DNA of 64,000 nucleotides from JBCCDY01 sp039030555 (GTDB lineage Bacteria; Bacteroidota; Bacteroidia; Cytophagales; Cyclobacteriaceae), in assembly GCA_039030555.1 (NCBI GenBank), contig JBCCDY010000015.1, forward strand, positions 45,519-109,518. The letters are read 5' to 3'. The notes beneath the pieces are model-generated. The model was given only the letters and a program-made list of their open reading frames with translations. It ran no database searches and was not told the origin of the DNA. The stretch's first letter is position 1. Every line of letters begins with the position of its first letter. Positions 40,877 to 50,586 of this stretch are shown one piece after another. The position numbers and the translations under genes were made by a program.

Positions 40877-42373
40877 ATGATGAAGTCTTCCGACGAAAAT
40901 AAACACAAGGTTCAAAGAAGGGATTTTATTAAACAGTCTGCCGTTTTTGCAGCAGGGGTATCGATAGTGCCAAGCCATGTAGTTTCCGGTTTGGGTTATA
41001 CACCACCAAGTGATAAATTAAACATAGCCGGAATAGGGGTTGGTGGAATAGGAAGGGCAAACCTTCGAAATATGAATACCCAAAATATTGTGGCACTTGC
41101 CGATGTAGACTGGAAATATGCGGAACGATGCTTTAATGATTATCCGGATGCAAAGCGTTATAAGGATTATCGCAAAATGCTCGATGAAATGGATAAGGAT
41201 ATCGATGCCGTGGTGATTGGTACACCGGATCATACGCACTATGTCACTGCTGCAGATTCCATGCGGGCTGGAAAGCATGTCTACCTTCAAAAACCCCTTA
41301 CACACTCTGTGTACGAATCGAGAAAATTAAGGGAAATAGCTAAGGAAACCGGAGTAGCTACACAAATGGGAAACCAGGGTAACTCCAGTGATGATATGAG
41401 GAAGGTTTGTGAGTGGATCTGGAATGGTGAGATTGGTGAAGTGGAAAGGGTAGACGCCTGGACCGATAGACCTATATGGCCTCAGGGGCTCGAAAGACCG
41501 ACTCAAACACCATCATTACCTCCGACTTTGGATTGGGATTTATTTATCGGACCCGCAGCATGGCGTCCATATCACCCGGACTATACGCCGTGGAACTGGA
41601 GAGCATGGTGGGATTTTGGAACAGGAGCTTTGGGCGATATGGCTTGTCATATTATGGATCCTGTCTACAAAGCACTTGAATTGGGTTTCCCTTATGCCTT
41701 CGAAGCAACCAGTTCCCAGGTAAATACGGAAAGCGCACCGGTTGCAGAAAAGGTTACTTACTATTTTAATGAGCGACCTAAAAAAGGTAAGGTTAAAATG
41801 CCCGCTGTAGAGTTCACTTGGTTCGATGGAGGCTTAAAGCCGGACCGTCCTGAAGGCCTTAAACCGGGTTTGTACCCAGGTGATCAAAAAGGCTGGGGAG
41901 GAGCTATTTTCTATGGAAGTAAAGGCACTTTGATCTGCGGTACTTATGCTTTGGATCCATTTATAATAGGAAGGGAAAATAACCCACCTAAAACGACGGG
42001 TGAATTGAGACGAGTTCCTGGTGCGATGGAAGGTGGCCATGAAATGGATTGGGTACGAGCTTGTAAAGAAGATAAGAAAGGTCGTGTTGAGCCAAGTTCA
42101 AACTTTGAATATGCCGGGCCTTTGAATGAAACTGTTGTTGCCGGAAATCTGGCGGTTAGACTTCAGGATCTGAGAAGAAGATTGGAGTGGGATGCTGAGA
42201 ATATGAAGATCAAGAATATCGGCGATAATGAAGAGATCAGAGTGGTGACTACGGATAAGTTTACTGTGGTTGATGGAGACCCCAGATTCGATACGAAATA
42301 TGCTACAATAAATGCTAAACAAGCTGCTGAAGAGTATATCAAGCGTACATACAGAGATGGATGGAATTATTAA
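40877..42373 (+). CDS. Exported Gfo/Idh/MocA-family oxidoreductase (Tat signal)
   Basis: 498 residues. A twin-arginine signal QRRDFIKQSAVFAAGVSIVP targets it to the periplasm already folded with cofactor. The Rossmann motif GIGVGGIGRAN (~52-62) binds NAD(P). VIGTPDHTHYVTAADSMRAG and KHVYLQKPLTHSV (QKP in place of the usual EKP) are family landmarks. Family members oxidise or rearrange sugars, including 3-keto intermediates. It starts the sugar-oxidation module, with the DUF1080 gene 27 bp behind it. Confidence 0.9.
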   Translation: MMKSSDENKHKVQRRDFIKQSAVFAAGVSIVPSHVVSGLGYTPPSDKLNIAGIGVGGIGRANLRNMNTQNIVALADVDWKYAERCFNDYPDAKRYKDYRKMLDEMDKDIDAVVIGTPDHTHYVTAADSMRAGKHVYLQKPLTHSVYESRKLREIAKETGVATQMGNQGNSSDDMRKVCEWIWNGEIGEVERVDAWTDRPIWPQGLERPTQTPSLPPTLDWDLFIGPAAWRPYHPDYTPWNWRAWWDFGTGALGDMACHIMDPVYKALELGFPYAFEATSSQVNTESAPVAEKVTYYFNERPKKGKVKMPAVEFTWFDGGLKPDRPEGLKPGLYPGDQKGWGGAIFYGSKGTLICGTYALDPFIIGRENNPPKTTGELRRVPGAMEGGHEMDWVRACKEDKKGRVEPSSNFEYAGPLNETVVAGNLAVRLQDLRRRLEWDAENMKIKNIGDNEEIRVVTTDKFTVVDGDPRFDTKYATINAKQAAEEYIKRTYRDGWNY

Positions 42374-42400
42374 TTTTTCAATTGAATAAATCTATTAAAA

Positions 42401-43252
42401 ATGAAAATCAAGAATATTTTATTAAATGCCACATTCTTTTTGGCTATTGCGTTAATGGTTCAATCATGTGGATCAGCTAAAAAAGAAAGTAAGGAAAGCG
42501 AAGCTTCTGCTGAAGAAGCTGTAGAAGAAGAGTCTGTGTCCTCAGAACCTGTAAATAATACGCTTACCGAGGCAGAAAAAGCTGAAGGGTGGATATTATT
42601 GTTCGACGGAGAAACTCCTGGAGCCTGGAGAGGCTATCAAAAGGAGAATTTCCCGGCAGCATGGAATGTTGAAGACGGAGCCTTGCACATTCAAGGTTCT
42701 GGAAGAGGCGAAGTCGGATCAAAAGATGGTGGTGATATTATCTATCCCGCTAAGAAATTTGGTGAGTTTCACTATAAATTGGAATGGAAAGTTTCGGAGG
42801 GTGGAAACTCTGGTATCTTTTATCTAGGGCAAGAAATTCCTGAATTCGATTATATCTGGAAAAGTGCTCCTGAGATGCAGGTGCTTGATAATGTAAACCA
42901 TCCGGATGCCAATAAAGGAAAAGATGGAAACCGCCAGGCTGGATCGCTTTATGATCTTATTCCTGCTCAACCGCAGAACGCCAAAGCAGTTGGAGAATGG
43001 AATCAAGTTGAAATTATTGTGAAAGACAGAAAGGTTAAGCACATTCAAAATGGCGAAGTGGTCGTAGAGTATGATATCGAGTCAGATGAATTCAAAGAGC
43101 TCATAAAAGATAGCAAATGGCCACCGATCAATCCGAACTGGGCTGATTTCACCGAAGCTGGATACTTCGGCCTTCAGGACCATGGGGATGACGCGTGGTT
43201 TAGAAATATTAAGGTTAAGCCTTTAGAGAGTGAATCTGAGCCTGCTAGTTAG
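42401..43252 (+). CDS. DUF1080 (3-keto-disaccharide hydrolase-type) lipoprotein
   Basis: 283 residues. The lipoprotein signal is MKIKNILLNATFFLAIALMV with lipobox VQSC, then an acidic linker. The concanavalin-like DUF1080 domain shows GWILLFDGETPGAWRGYQ, GEFHYKLEWKVSEGGNSGIF, the aromatic APEMQVLDNVNHPDA, and the closing GYFGLQDHGDDAWFRNIKV. The family is named for cleavage of 3-keto-glycosides. It is co-transcribed with the Gfo/Idh/MocA gene upstream and fits the GMC dehydrogenase nearby. Confidence 0.92.
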   Translation: MKIKNILLNATFFLAIALMVQSCGSAKKESKESEASAEEAVEEESVSSEPVNNTLTEAEKAEGWILLFDGETPGAWRGYQKENFPAAWNVEDGALHIQGSGRGEVGSKDGGDIIYPAKKFGEFHYKLEWKVSEGGNSGIFYLGQEIPEFDYIWKSAPEMQVLDNVNHPDANKGKDGNRQAGSLYDLIPAQPQNAKAVGEWNQVEIIVKDRKVKHIQNGEVVVEYDIESDEFKELIKDSKWPPINPNWADFTEAGYFGLQDHGDDAWFRNIKVKPLESESEPAS

Positions 43253-43319
43253 GCTGATTTAATGACGTTTATAATTCGAGAGCTTAAATAAACGGCATTG
43301 ACTTCAGGTTCGAATAATT

Positions 43320-43357
43320 AATCGGTCAGACCGCTATTAGCGGTTCGACCGATTTTT
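43320..43357. terminator. Strong bidirectional terminator
   Basis: AATCGGTC-A-GACCGC (43320-43334) pairs with GCGGTT-C-GACCGATT (43340-43354), with a TATTA loop and then a T run. It separates the convergent DUF1080 and isomerase genes. Confidence 0.85.
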
Positions 43358-44241
43358 CAAACTCCCAACTCCTTCAAATAATTTATACTCTTTTCTACAG
43401 CGTCTAAAGGTTCGTATTTTCTGAAATGATCCTGCTCCACATAAAAGTATTTTAGTCCCGCGATCTTCTGATTTTTGAACATCTTCTTCCAATCGATCAC
43501 TCCATCCCCGACTGGCGCAAAATACTTTTCAGGTGTTGAATCCATATCTTTTACATGCCATAGTGGAAAGCGTTTCTTATGCCTATTGAAAATAGCCAGA
43601 GGATCTTTTCCGGCTCTATGCACCCAGTAAAGATCCAACTCGAATTTTACTAAAGCCGGGTCGCATTCCTCCAAAAGAATGTTCATGGGCATCTCTCCAT
43701 CTAGTACTTTGAATTCGAAATCATGGTTATGATAAGCGAATTGCAATCCGATTTCTTCAGCAATTTCTGCACACCTGTTGAATGTTTCCGCATGCCTTTT
43801 ATAGTCTTCTATGGAATCACGTTCTGTTTCTTCAAGCCAAGGACAAACAATGAACTCTTGACCCATCAGTTTGGCGTCTTCCGCAGCTTTTTTCCATCCG
43901 TTCGCTAACGTACCTACTTTATCTGGTGTATGTTCCCCCAAGGCAATGTGACCACTGGTAGCCCTTAAGCCTGAATTACTAAGAATTTCAGCTATTTCCT
44001 TTGCACTAAAGCCGTATATTTTTCCGTTTTCATAATTGAAAAGTTCCACATGTGTGAAGCCTATCTCTGCAACTTTTTCAATGGTTCCTGTAAAGTCTTT
44101 TTCCAATAGGGTCCTCAAAGAATAAAGCTGAATACCTATTTCACTGGCTTCACTTGCAGATGAACAACGTATTAGGTTGGGGGCTATGCTTAAATAGGAT
44201 AGTCCGAGTACAGAGCTTTTAACGAAATCCCTTCTTTTCAT
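43357..44241 (-). CDS. Sugar phosphate isomerase/epimerase-type TIM barrel (exported)
   Basis: 294 residues. A twin-arginine-like start (MKRRDFVKSSVLGLSYLSIA) ends in a lipobox-like IRCSS. The AP-endonuclease-2 TIM barrel shows IGIQLYSLRTLLEKDF, ATSGHIALGE, FAYHNHDFEF, VKFELDLYWVHRAGKDP, and LWHVKDMD with metal His, Glu and Asp residues. Family members in such clusters act on keto-sugars. It is divergent from the hydroxypyruvate isomerase-type gene 55 bp away. Confidence 0.87.
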   Translation of the reverse strand: MKRRDFVKSSVLGLSYLSIAPNLIRCSSASEASEIGIQLYSLRTLLEKDFTGTIEKVAEIGFTHVELFNYENGKIYGFSAKEIAEILSNSGLRATSGHIALGEHTPDKVGTLANGWKKAAEDAKLMGQEFIVCPWLEETERDSIEDYKRHAETFNRCAEIAEEIGLQFAYHNHDFEFKVLDGEMPMNILLEECDPALVKFELDLYWVHRAGKDPLAIFNRHKKRFPLWHVKDMDSTPEKYFAPVGDGVIDWKKMFKNQKIAGLKYFYVEQDHFRKYEPLDAVEKSINYLKELGV

Positions 44242-44296
44242 AAGTCTGATCTATCTTTTTGATTTAGTAATTTAAATATCAATAAACTTATCCTCA

Positions 44297-45187
44297 ATGA
44301 ATAATTCTATTTCAAGAAAGGAAGCGATCTCAAAGCTGGCTTTAACTCCCTTCGCAGTTTCCTTTGGGAATTATCTAGGCGATAAAGAGCTGGAAGATCT
44401 TTCCAAAATTATGAAGGAAGGTTTAAAGGGAAACCTGAAGCATTCCGTATGCAGGTGGTGCTACCCAAATATTCCATTAGAACAACTTTGTGAGGCCTCT
44501 AAGGAAATTGGAATTCAATCCATAGAATTGTTGAATCCTCAGGAATGGATCGTGGTGAAAAAGTATGGATTAACGTGTGCGATGGCTAATAGTAGCCCAT
44601 TACACATTACTAAAGGGTTTAATAATCCGATTTATCATGAACAACTGAAAAAGGACTATCTGGGGCTTTTAAGTAAGGCAAATGATTTTGGGATTGAGAA
44701 GATCATCTGTTTTTCAGGGAATAGGGATTATGTTTCCAGAGAGGGAGGCTTGGAAAACTGCCTTAAGGGGTTAGATGAAATTATTCAGGAAGCATCAAAA
44801 TTAGGCATTACGATTTGTATGGAATTACTGAATAGTAAAATAGATCATATCGACTATCAATGCGATAAAACAGCATGGGGTGTAGAGTTGGTGAATCGAC
44901 TCGGAAATGATCATTTCAAATTGTTGTACGATATCTATCACATGCAGATCATGGAAGGTGATGTGATCAGGACGATTCAAACCTACTCTGATTATTTCGC
45001 CCATTATCATACAGGAGGGGTACCTGGCCGTCATGAAATTGGTGAAACTCAGGAGCTCAATTATTCGGCTATAATGAAAGCAATTGTGGAAACGGGTTAT
45101 GACGGTTTTATCGGACAGGAATTTATTCCGAGCTCCGAAAAGCCTTTAGAGTCCTTAAAAGAAGGAGTGAGAATTTGTGATGTATGA
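44297..45187 (+). CDS. Hydroxypyruvate isomerase-family TIM barrel
   Basis: 296 residues. Metal and substrate residues appear in ICMELLNSK (Glu), KLLYDIYHMQIMEGD (Asp, His), YHTGGVPGRHEIG (His, Glu), and DGFIGQEF (Glu). The N-terminus lacks a clear signal peptide, although SRKEAISKLALTPFAVSFG resembles a decayed Tat leader. It interconverts small keto/aldose acids or acts on sugars; the substrate is inferred only from the neighbouring genes. Confidence 0.85.
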   Translation: MNNSISRKEAISKLALTPFAVSFGNYLGDKELEDLSKIMKEGLKGNLKHSVCRWCYPNIPLEQLCEASKEIGIQSIELLNPQEWIVVKKYGLTCAMANSSPLHITKGFNNPIYHEQLKKDYLGLLSKANDFGIEKIICFSGNRDYVSREGGLENCLKGLDEIIQEASKLGITICMELLNSKIDHIDYQCDKTAWGVELVNRLGNDHFKLLYDIYHMQIMEGDVIRTIQTYSDYFAHYHTGGVPGRHEIGETQELNYSAIMKAIVETGYDGFIGQEFIPSSEKPLESLKEGVRICDV

Positions 45188-45236
45188 ACATCAGTTAACG
45201 TTTCATCTGAATGTCTATGGTTTCATAACAATCAAA

Positions 45237-46928
45237 TTATTTTATATTTCCTTTCTTCATTTCTTTAACAGCATAATTCACAGCCCTGGCTGTCAATGCC
45301 ATATAAGTAAGACTTGGATTCTGACAGGCCGAAGAGGTCATCGCAGAACCATCGGTAACGAAAACATTAGGAACATCATGCATCTGGTTAAAAGCATTTA
45401 ATACCGATGTTTTTGGATCTCTACCCATCCGAGCGGTTCCCATTTCATGGATTGCAAAGCCTGGTACATCATCCTGATCAAAGGTCTCCAGGTTTTTTCC
45501 TCCCGCTGCGTCAAGTATTTCAGCCGTTGTTTTTGCCATATCTTTCCTCATTGCATATTCATTTTCCTTGAATTCACAATCGATTTTTAATGTTGGTAGC
45601 CCCCATTTATCGGTAACATTCGAATTCAATTTTACAGTATTGTCTTCATACGGGAGACATTCACCAAAACCCATGAGTGTCATCTCCCACGGTCCCGGTT
45701 TCATAAGTTCATCTTTAAATTCCGCACCGAAATCCAACTTTCGATTTCCATATCCCCAACCCTGACGATTTGCTCCTCCTTGCATTCCATAACCTCTCAC
45801 AAAATCAGGATGCTTTTCTCCTAGATTTCTAAACCTCGGAACATAAATCCCATTTGGTCGATAGCCGTAATGATATTCATCTTCATAACCTTCGAACTGT
45901 GCTCTGGAATAAACCTGAAAATGATGATCCATCAAGTACTTACCTAAAGTATCACTGGAGTTGCCAAGTCCGGTAGAAAATCGATTACTCTTGGAGTTTA
46001 AAAGTACCCAGGTACTACCCAAAGTGGAGGCACAGCTAAAGATCACGGTCGAGAAATACTCTTTGGTCTCGCTGGTTTCAGCATCTATAATTCTAACTCC
46101 TACAGCTTTGTCCTTTTCCTCATCATAGATGATAGACTCTACTATTGAGTTGGGTCTTAAAGTCATATTCCCGGTAGCTTGGGCCGCAGGTAGGGTAGAG
46201 GAGTTACTGCTGAAATAACCACCATAAGGACAGCCTCTGGAGCATAAATTCCTGTACTGGCACGGTGCCCTTCCGGGAACTGGTCGTGTTAAATTAGCAG
46301 TGCGCCCAATGGTCATGGTTCTATCTGACCAATTTTTTTTCATGCTTTTCCGAACGTCTTTTTCAACGCAGAACATATCCATTGGCGGTTGAAACGCTCC
46401 ATCAGGAAGTTGCTCTAATCCTTCATTTTGGCCACTTACTCCTATGAATTGCTCTACGTAGTCATACCATGGCTTAAGGTCTTTGTATCGAATAGGCCAG
46501 TCAATGCCAATACCTTCTTTAACATTGGCTTCAAAATCAATGTCGCTTAAACGATAACTTTGCCTCCCCCAGGTTAAAGAGCGGCCGCCAACGTGGTAGC
46601 CTCTAATCCACCGGAACTCCTTATCCTCCGGAGTAGAGTAAGGGTTCTCCTTGTCGTTGACCCAAAAATGTTGTGTTCCTTCGTTGAAAGCATAAGTAGT
46701 GCTTTGAACAGGGTAATTTTCCCGCACCTTTTTTGAAGGCTGTCCAAAATGATCGAATTCCCAGGGGGCCTTGTTCATGGTAGGATAGTCCTGAATGTGT
46801 TTTACATCACGTCCTCTCTCTAAAACAAGTGTTTTCAATCCTTTTTCGCAGAGTTCTTTAGCTGCCCATCCGCCGGTTATTCCTGATCCGATAACTATAG
46901 CATCGAATTTATTTTCTTTAGTACTCAT
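45237..46928 (-). CDS. GMC-family FAD-dependent sugar dehydrogenase
   Basis: 563 residues. The FAD motif is AIVIGSGITGGWAAKELCEK (~10-29) followed by VLERG. GGRSLTWGRQSYRLS and a cysteine-rich loop (CQYRNLCSRGCPYGG) mark the gluconate/glucoside-dehydrogenase branch. The catalytic His lies in IHEMGTARMGRDP and the catalytic Asn in SACQNPSLTYM. It probably passes electrons to the respiratory chain. It starts 5 bp after the subunit-3-like gene on the same strand, so the two form a complex in which the small subunit supplies export. 3-Dehydrogenation of glycosides is the proposed reaction. Confidence 0.9.
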   Translation of the reverse strand: MSTKENKFDAIVIGSGITGGWAAKELCEKGLKTLVLERGRDVKHIQDYPTMNKAPWEFDHFGQPSKKVRENYPVQSTTYAFNEGTQHFWVNDKENPYSTPEDKEFRWIRGYHVGGRSLTWGRQSYRLSDIDFEANVKEGIGIDWPIRYKDLKPWYDYVEQFIGVSGQNEGLEQLPDGAFQPPMDMFCVEKDVRKSMKKNWSDRTMTIGRTANLTRPVPGRAPCQYRNLCSRGCPYGGYFSSNSSTLPAAQATGNMTLRPNSIVESIIYDEEKDKAVGVRIIDAETSETKEYFSTVIFSCASTLGSTWVLLNSKSNRFSTGLGNSSDTLGKYLMDHHFQVYSRAQFEGYEDEYHYGYRPNGIYVPRFRNLGEKHPDFVRGYGMQGGANRQGWGYGNRKLDFGAEFKDELMKPGPWEMTLMGFGECLPYEDNTVKLNSNVTDKWGLPTLKIDCEFKENEYAMRKDMAKTTAEILDAAGGKNLETFDQDDVPGFAIHEMGTARMGRDPKTSVLNAFNQMHDVPNVFVTDGSAMTSSACQNPSLTYMALTARAVNYAVKEMKKGNIK

Positions 46929-46933
46929 AAAAT

Positions 46934-47542
46934 CTAAAAATCCGTTCTTCCTGTGAAATCGGCCCTTTCCTCAAATCCCATTCTTTCAATATGATTGCCC
47001 ACCATTAACTTCTGGCCAGGTTCTAACGGTTTGCAGCCTTCTAGTCTGGTTGGAATGGCAATATGACTCAGATACTGTTTCATAATCTGTTCTGTGGAGA
47101 AATAACCTAAAAGGGTGAGTTCTTTAAAACGATAAAAGAAACTAAGTTCATCTAAGCTTTGAATTTCTTTTACCAGTTTTGCTTGCTCATTTGAAGAAAG
47201 TCTATGAAAAGATGAGTTGAATTTTGAACGAGAGCGTTCTTCTAATTCATCGACACCAGCTTTAAAAAGTGTTTTTTCGTTTTCCGCTAAGCATTCTAAG
47301 ACCATTTTATCAATAAAAATATCAACTCCCAAATCCAAAGCCCCGGGGGTTTTCGTCTTTGGAAGAATCTGTTCTGCTAATGCGCCGGCAGTAAAGGCTT
47401 GTGAGCTTGAGAAAAACAATGGAGACCAATTCAGCTCTTCTTTTGGGCTGCAACCCTTAAGTAAGGCCGAAGCGATCGGTCCTGAAATAATTAATCCCAA
47501 ACTTGCTATAGAGCCATGCTTGAGAGCACCCCTTCTATCCAT
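46934..47542 (-). CDS. Gluconate 2-dehydrogenase subunit 3-family protein
   Basis: 202 residues. A Tat-like leader with RR at residues 3-4 and LLKGCSP at about 28-34 suggests an exported, possibly lipid-anchored subunit. AGALAEQILPKTKTPGALDL and the later ELTLLGYFSTEQIMKQYL match the family core. It is the export partner of the GMC dehydrogenase encoded 5 bp downstream. Confidence 0.88.
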   Translation of the reverse strand: MDRRGALKHGSIASLGLIISGPIASALLKGCSPKEELNWSPLFFSSSQAFTAGALAEQILPKTKTPGALDLGVDIFIDKMVLECLAENEKTLFKAGVDELEERSRSKFNSSFHRLSSNEQAKLVKEIQSLDELSFFYRFKELTLLGYFSTEQIMKQYLSHIAIPTRLEGCKPLEPGQKLMVGNHIERMGFEERADFTGRTDF

Positions 47543-47645
47543 ATAAAAAAATTAAAGTGGAATATAAATAATTAAAAGATAGACGCCTAAATGAACGTAA
47601 TTTTCTCTTTTTTACAATATTGATGTTTCAAAACATGAGCTTCTT

Positions 47646-48815
47646 ATGAAAAAGTTAAAAATGGGTATGATTGGTGGTGGACCTGGATCTTTGATTGGAG
47701 CTGTTCATCGATTAGCTGCAGAAAGAGATGGATACATTGAACTGGTTGCAGGAGTTTTTAGTCAGGATTTTGAAAAAACAAAGAAACTAGGGGAGGAACT
47801 TGGAATAGACCCGTCACGATTGTATCCTGATTATATCGCGATGTTCAAAGAAGAACTGTACAAGCCCGAGGGTGAACGCTTAGATATCATTTCCATTGTA
47901 ACCCCTAATCATCTGCACTTTGAGCAAGCTAAACTGGCACTAGAATCTAAATTTCATGTGGTTTGTGATAAGCCTTTAACGGTTACACATCAGCAAGCGG
48001 CAGAATTAGAACGAATTTCAAAAGAATTTAGAAAAGAATTTGCAGTGACTTATACTTATACAGGCTATCCTATGGTTAAGGAAGCCCGTGCTATGGTTCA
48101 AAACGGAGAGCTGGGTGAGGTTAGGAAAGTCATGGTCGAGTATGTGCAAGGCTGGCTTTCAAAAGAGATTGAAAGTGAAGGTCATAAGCAAGCTTCGTGG
48201 AGAACGGACCCTTCTAAATCTGGTAAGGTTGGTGCACTTGGCGATATCGGCGTTCACGCTTTCAACCTGGTAGAATACGTTTGTGATACAAAAGTAGAGG
48301 AAGTTTGTACGGAGCTGAATACTACGATTGCCTCACGATCTCTTGAAGATGATAATAATAGTTTTATTCATTTGGATAATGGTGCTAAAGGTACTTTGAT
48401 ATCAAGCCAGGTTTGTATAGGTGAAGAGAACAACCTTTCCATGAGAATTTACGGTGATAAAGCTTCTCTGGAATGGCGTCAGATGGAATCTGAAAAATTG
48501 ATTATACGATATTCAGATCGGCCAATGAAAGTGCTTAAAGCAGGTACAGATCAACTTTCAGAAATTGCACAGCAAAATGTTCGTTTACCCGGAGGGCACC
48601 CGGAAGGGTTTAATGAAGCTTTTGCCAATATTTATAGAAATTTCGCAAAGACATTGATAACAAAGCGAAATGGAAAGCAACCCACTCAGGTCGATTTAGA
48701 TTTTCCAAAGGCTGAAGATGGAGTCCGTGGAATGCTGTTTATAGAGAAAGCCCTGGAATCGAATGCTTCCGGGCAGAAGTGGGTGAGCCTAAAACAACCA
48801 GAACTTATTAATTAA
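47646..48815 (+). CDS. Gfo/Idh/MocA-family oxidoreductase (cytosolic)
   Basis: 389 residues without a signal peptide. The cofactor motif MGMIGGGPGSLIGAVHRLAA (~5-24), SIVTPNHLHFEQAKLAL, and VVCDKPLTVT (DKP in place of EKP) are family landmarks, with WRTDPSKSGKVGALGDIGVH near the active site. It would complete oxidation or reduction of the sugar after uptake. It is divergent from the GMC pair across 103 bp. Confidence 0.9.
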   Translation: MKKLKMGMIGGGPGSLIGAVHRLAAERDGYIELVAGVFSQDFEKTKKLGEELGIDPSRLYPDYIAMFKEELYKPEGERLDIISIVTPNHLHFEQAKLALESKFHVVCDKPLTVTHQQAAELERISKEFRKEFAVTYTYTGYPMVKEARAMVQNGELGEVRKVMVEYVQGWLSKEIESEGHKQASWRTDPSKSGKVGALGDIGVHAFNLVEYVCDTKVEEVCTELNTTIASRSLEDDNNSFIHLDNGAKGTLISSQVCIGEENNLSMRIYGDKASLEWRQMESEKLIIRYSDRPMKVLKAGTDQLSEIAQQNVRLPGGHPEGFNEAFANIYRNFAKTLITKRNGKQPTQVDLDFPKAEDGVRGMLFIEKALESNASGQKWVSLKQPELIN

Positions 48816-48830
48816 GGTTTAAAATTGCCA

Positions 48831-48888
48831 TAGGCCGTGTCTTCACAGCCTAAAAATTTCTCAAAGATTATTGTCCTCACTAATCTTT
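48831..48888. terminator. Two hairpins between convergent genes
   Basis: TAGGCCGTG/CACAGCCTA (48831-48852, one mismatch) and AAAGATTA/TAATCTTT (48863-48888, perfect with a 10-nt loop). Neither has a long T run; together they probably separate the oxidoreductase and VWA genes. Confidence 0.45.
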
Positions 48889-48926
48889 AGCTGCAAATAC
48901 TTAATTAAACGACATTGGGGATAAAT

Positions 48927-50126
48927 CTAAAGATCAAAACTGATCTTCCTATTTTTTAATGCTTTCATGGCCTGCGCTATTCCAGCGAGTGTCATAGGAA
49001 ACATTTTGTTATTGAACACTTCCCTTAAAATTTTAGTCGACGGTGTCATGGACCAATAGGCAACAGGGCTTGGATTTATCCAAACGATATCCTGAAAATG
49101 ATTTTTTAGACGTTTAAGCCAGACAATACCCGATTCCTTATTCCAATGCTCTACGCTGCCTCCCTCATAGGTAATTTCAATGGGCGACATTGTTGCATCT
49201 CCTATAAAAATGACTTTATAGTCGCTGTTAAATTTATGGAATACATCATAAGTATTTATTCTCTCCGATCTCCTACGATTATTGTCTTTCCAGACATATT
49301 CATATAAGCAGTTATGAAAATAGTAATGTTCTAAGTGTTTGAATTCGTATTTGGCCGCAGAAAACAACTGTTCGCAGCTCTCGACATGATCGTCCATTGA
49401 CCCCCCGATATCCAGAAATAGCAACACCTTTACGTTGTTATGCTTAGAAGGAACCATATGAATATCCAGGAGGCCAGCATTTTTAGATGTCTTTTTGATT
49501 GTTGCATCTAAATCCAGTTCATCGGCATTTCCTTCCCTCGTCAAAACCCTGAGGCTTTTTAAAGCCATCTTGATGTTGCGGGTATCCAATTCAACATTCG
49601 AGTTGAGGTTTTTGAACTCCCTTTTATCCCAAACTTTAATAGCCCTTCTTGCCCCTGAACCTTCCTGGCCTATTCTAAAACCTTGAGGGTTATAACCGTA
49701 GGCTCCGAACGGGGAAGTACCTCCCGTTCCGATCCACTTGGAGCCACCCTCATGTCTTTTCTTTTGCTCTTCTAGGAGTTCCTTCATACGCTCCATCAGC
49801 TTATCGAGCCCACCGAGTGATTTTAAAAGTTCCTTTTCTTCTTCCGATAGATTTCTTTGTCCACCTTTTTTTAGCCAGTCTTCCGGAATGGAATTGAAGA
49901 AGGAATCGTCAATATTTTCAATTTCCTTAAAATATGCGGCAAACAGCTGATCGAAGGTATCATAATGACTCTCATCTTTTACAAAAACGGAACGGGATAA
50001 ATAATAGAAGTCGTCAACATTGAACTCTCCAACACCCTTTTTCAGTGCCTCTAATAAATGAAGGAGGTCTTTAATGGAAACTGGTAGGCCTCCAAGCCGA
50101 AGAAGTTCGAAAAAAGTTAAGAACAT
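48927..50126 (-). CDS. VWA-domain protein (CoxE/YehP-like partner of MoxR ATPase)
   Basis: 399 residues. A helical N-terminal part (1-125), a glycine-rich linker (~128-160), then a von Willebrand A fold with an intact MIDAS start LLFLDIGGSMDDH (D239 to S243). DYKVIFIGDATMSP carries a further metal residue. VWA proteins of this type work with MoxR AAA+ ATPases to insert cofactors or remodel complexes. The ATPase is encoded 685 bp upstream on the same strand, with a toxin-antitoxin pair between them. Confidence 0.87.
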   Translation of the reverse strand: MFLTFFELLRLGGLPVSIKDLLHLLEALKKGVGEFNVDDFYYLSRSVFVKDESHYDTFDQLFAAYFKEIENIDDSFFNSIPEDWLKKGGQRNLSEEEKELLKSLGGLDKLMERMKELLEEQKKRHEGGSKWIGTGGTSPFGAYGYNPQGFRIGQEGSGARRAIKVWDKREFKNLNSNVELDTRNIKMALKSLRVLTREGNADELDLDATIKKTSKNAGLLDIHMVPSKHNNVKVLLFLDIGGSMDDHVESCEQLFSAAKYEFKHLEHYYFHNCLYEYVWKDNNRRRSERINTYDVFHKFNSDYKVIFIGDATMSPIEITYEGGSVEHWNKESGIVWLKRLKNHFQDIVWINPSPVAYWSMTPSTKILREVFNNKMFPMTLAGIAQAMKALKNRKISFDL

Positions 50127-50148
50127 AATTTTAAGTTAACTAAAAGTA

Positions 50149-50586
50149 TCATGCGCTTAATAAATCGTTCAAATCACTTGTTGAAATGAAATTGTTCCAT
50201 CCTTTACGCTCAAGTCCTTTTTTAAGCGCTTTGTCTCCACTCCAGAGTTTTCCTTTAAGATGCTCAGTTAGAGCAACAAATTCGGTATCATCCACATCAA
50301 TATCTTCAGTCAAAGAAAGTGCTTTCAAATAAGATTCTTTGGGTATTAGTTGAACATTGATAAAGCTAATTCTTTGAATAAATAACTGCTTAATTTTTGA
50401 GAGTTCACTGCTTGTATAGCCTGATATTTTTTCAAGTTTTTTTGAATGCTCAATTAACTCAAGTAGCAGTTGTTCAGTAGAGTAGAACTGTATCTTGATT
50501 TTTGGCTGAAGAAGAATATCAGCTATTTGATTATTAGTATTTAAAATTGCGCTGAATACGATATTGGTATCTACAACTATATTCAT
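50149..50586 (-). CDS. PIN-domain toxin (VapC-like)
   Basis: 145 residues from ATG at 50586; a longer frame to 50616 overlaps the upstream gene without conserved sequence. PIN acidic residues are D6 (VVDTNIVFSAIL), E43, D100 (DIDVDDTEF), and D118 (LWSGDKALKKGL), enough for an active Mg-dependent RNase. It overlaps the preceding small gene by ATGA, the usual toxin-antitoxin coupling. It sits inside the MoxR-VWA operon. Confidence 0.85.
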   Translation of the reverse strand: MNIVVDTNIVFSAILNTNNQIADILLQPKIKIQFYSTEQLLLELIEHSKKLEKISGYTSSELSKIKQLFIQRISFINVQLIPKESYLKALSLTEDIDVDDTEFVALTEHLKGKLWSGDKALKKGLERKGWNNFISTSDLNDLLSA

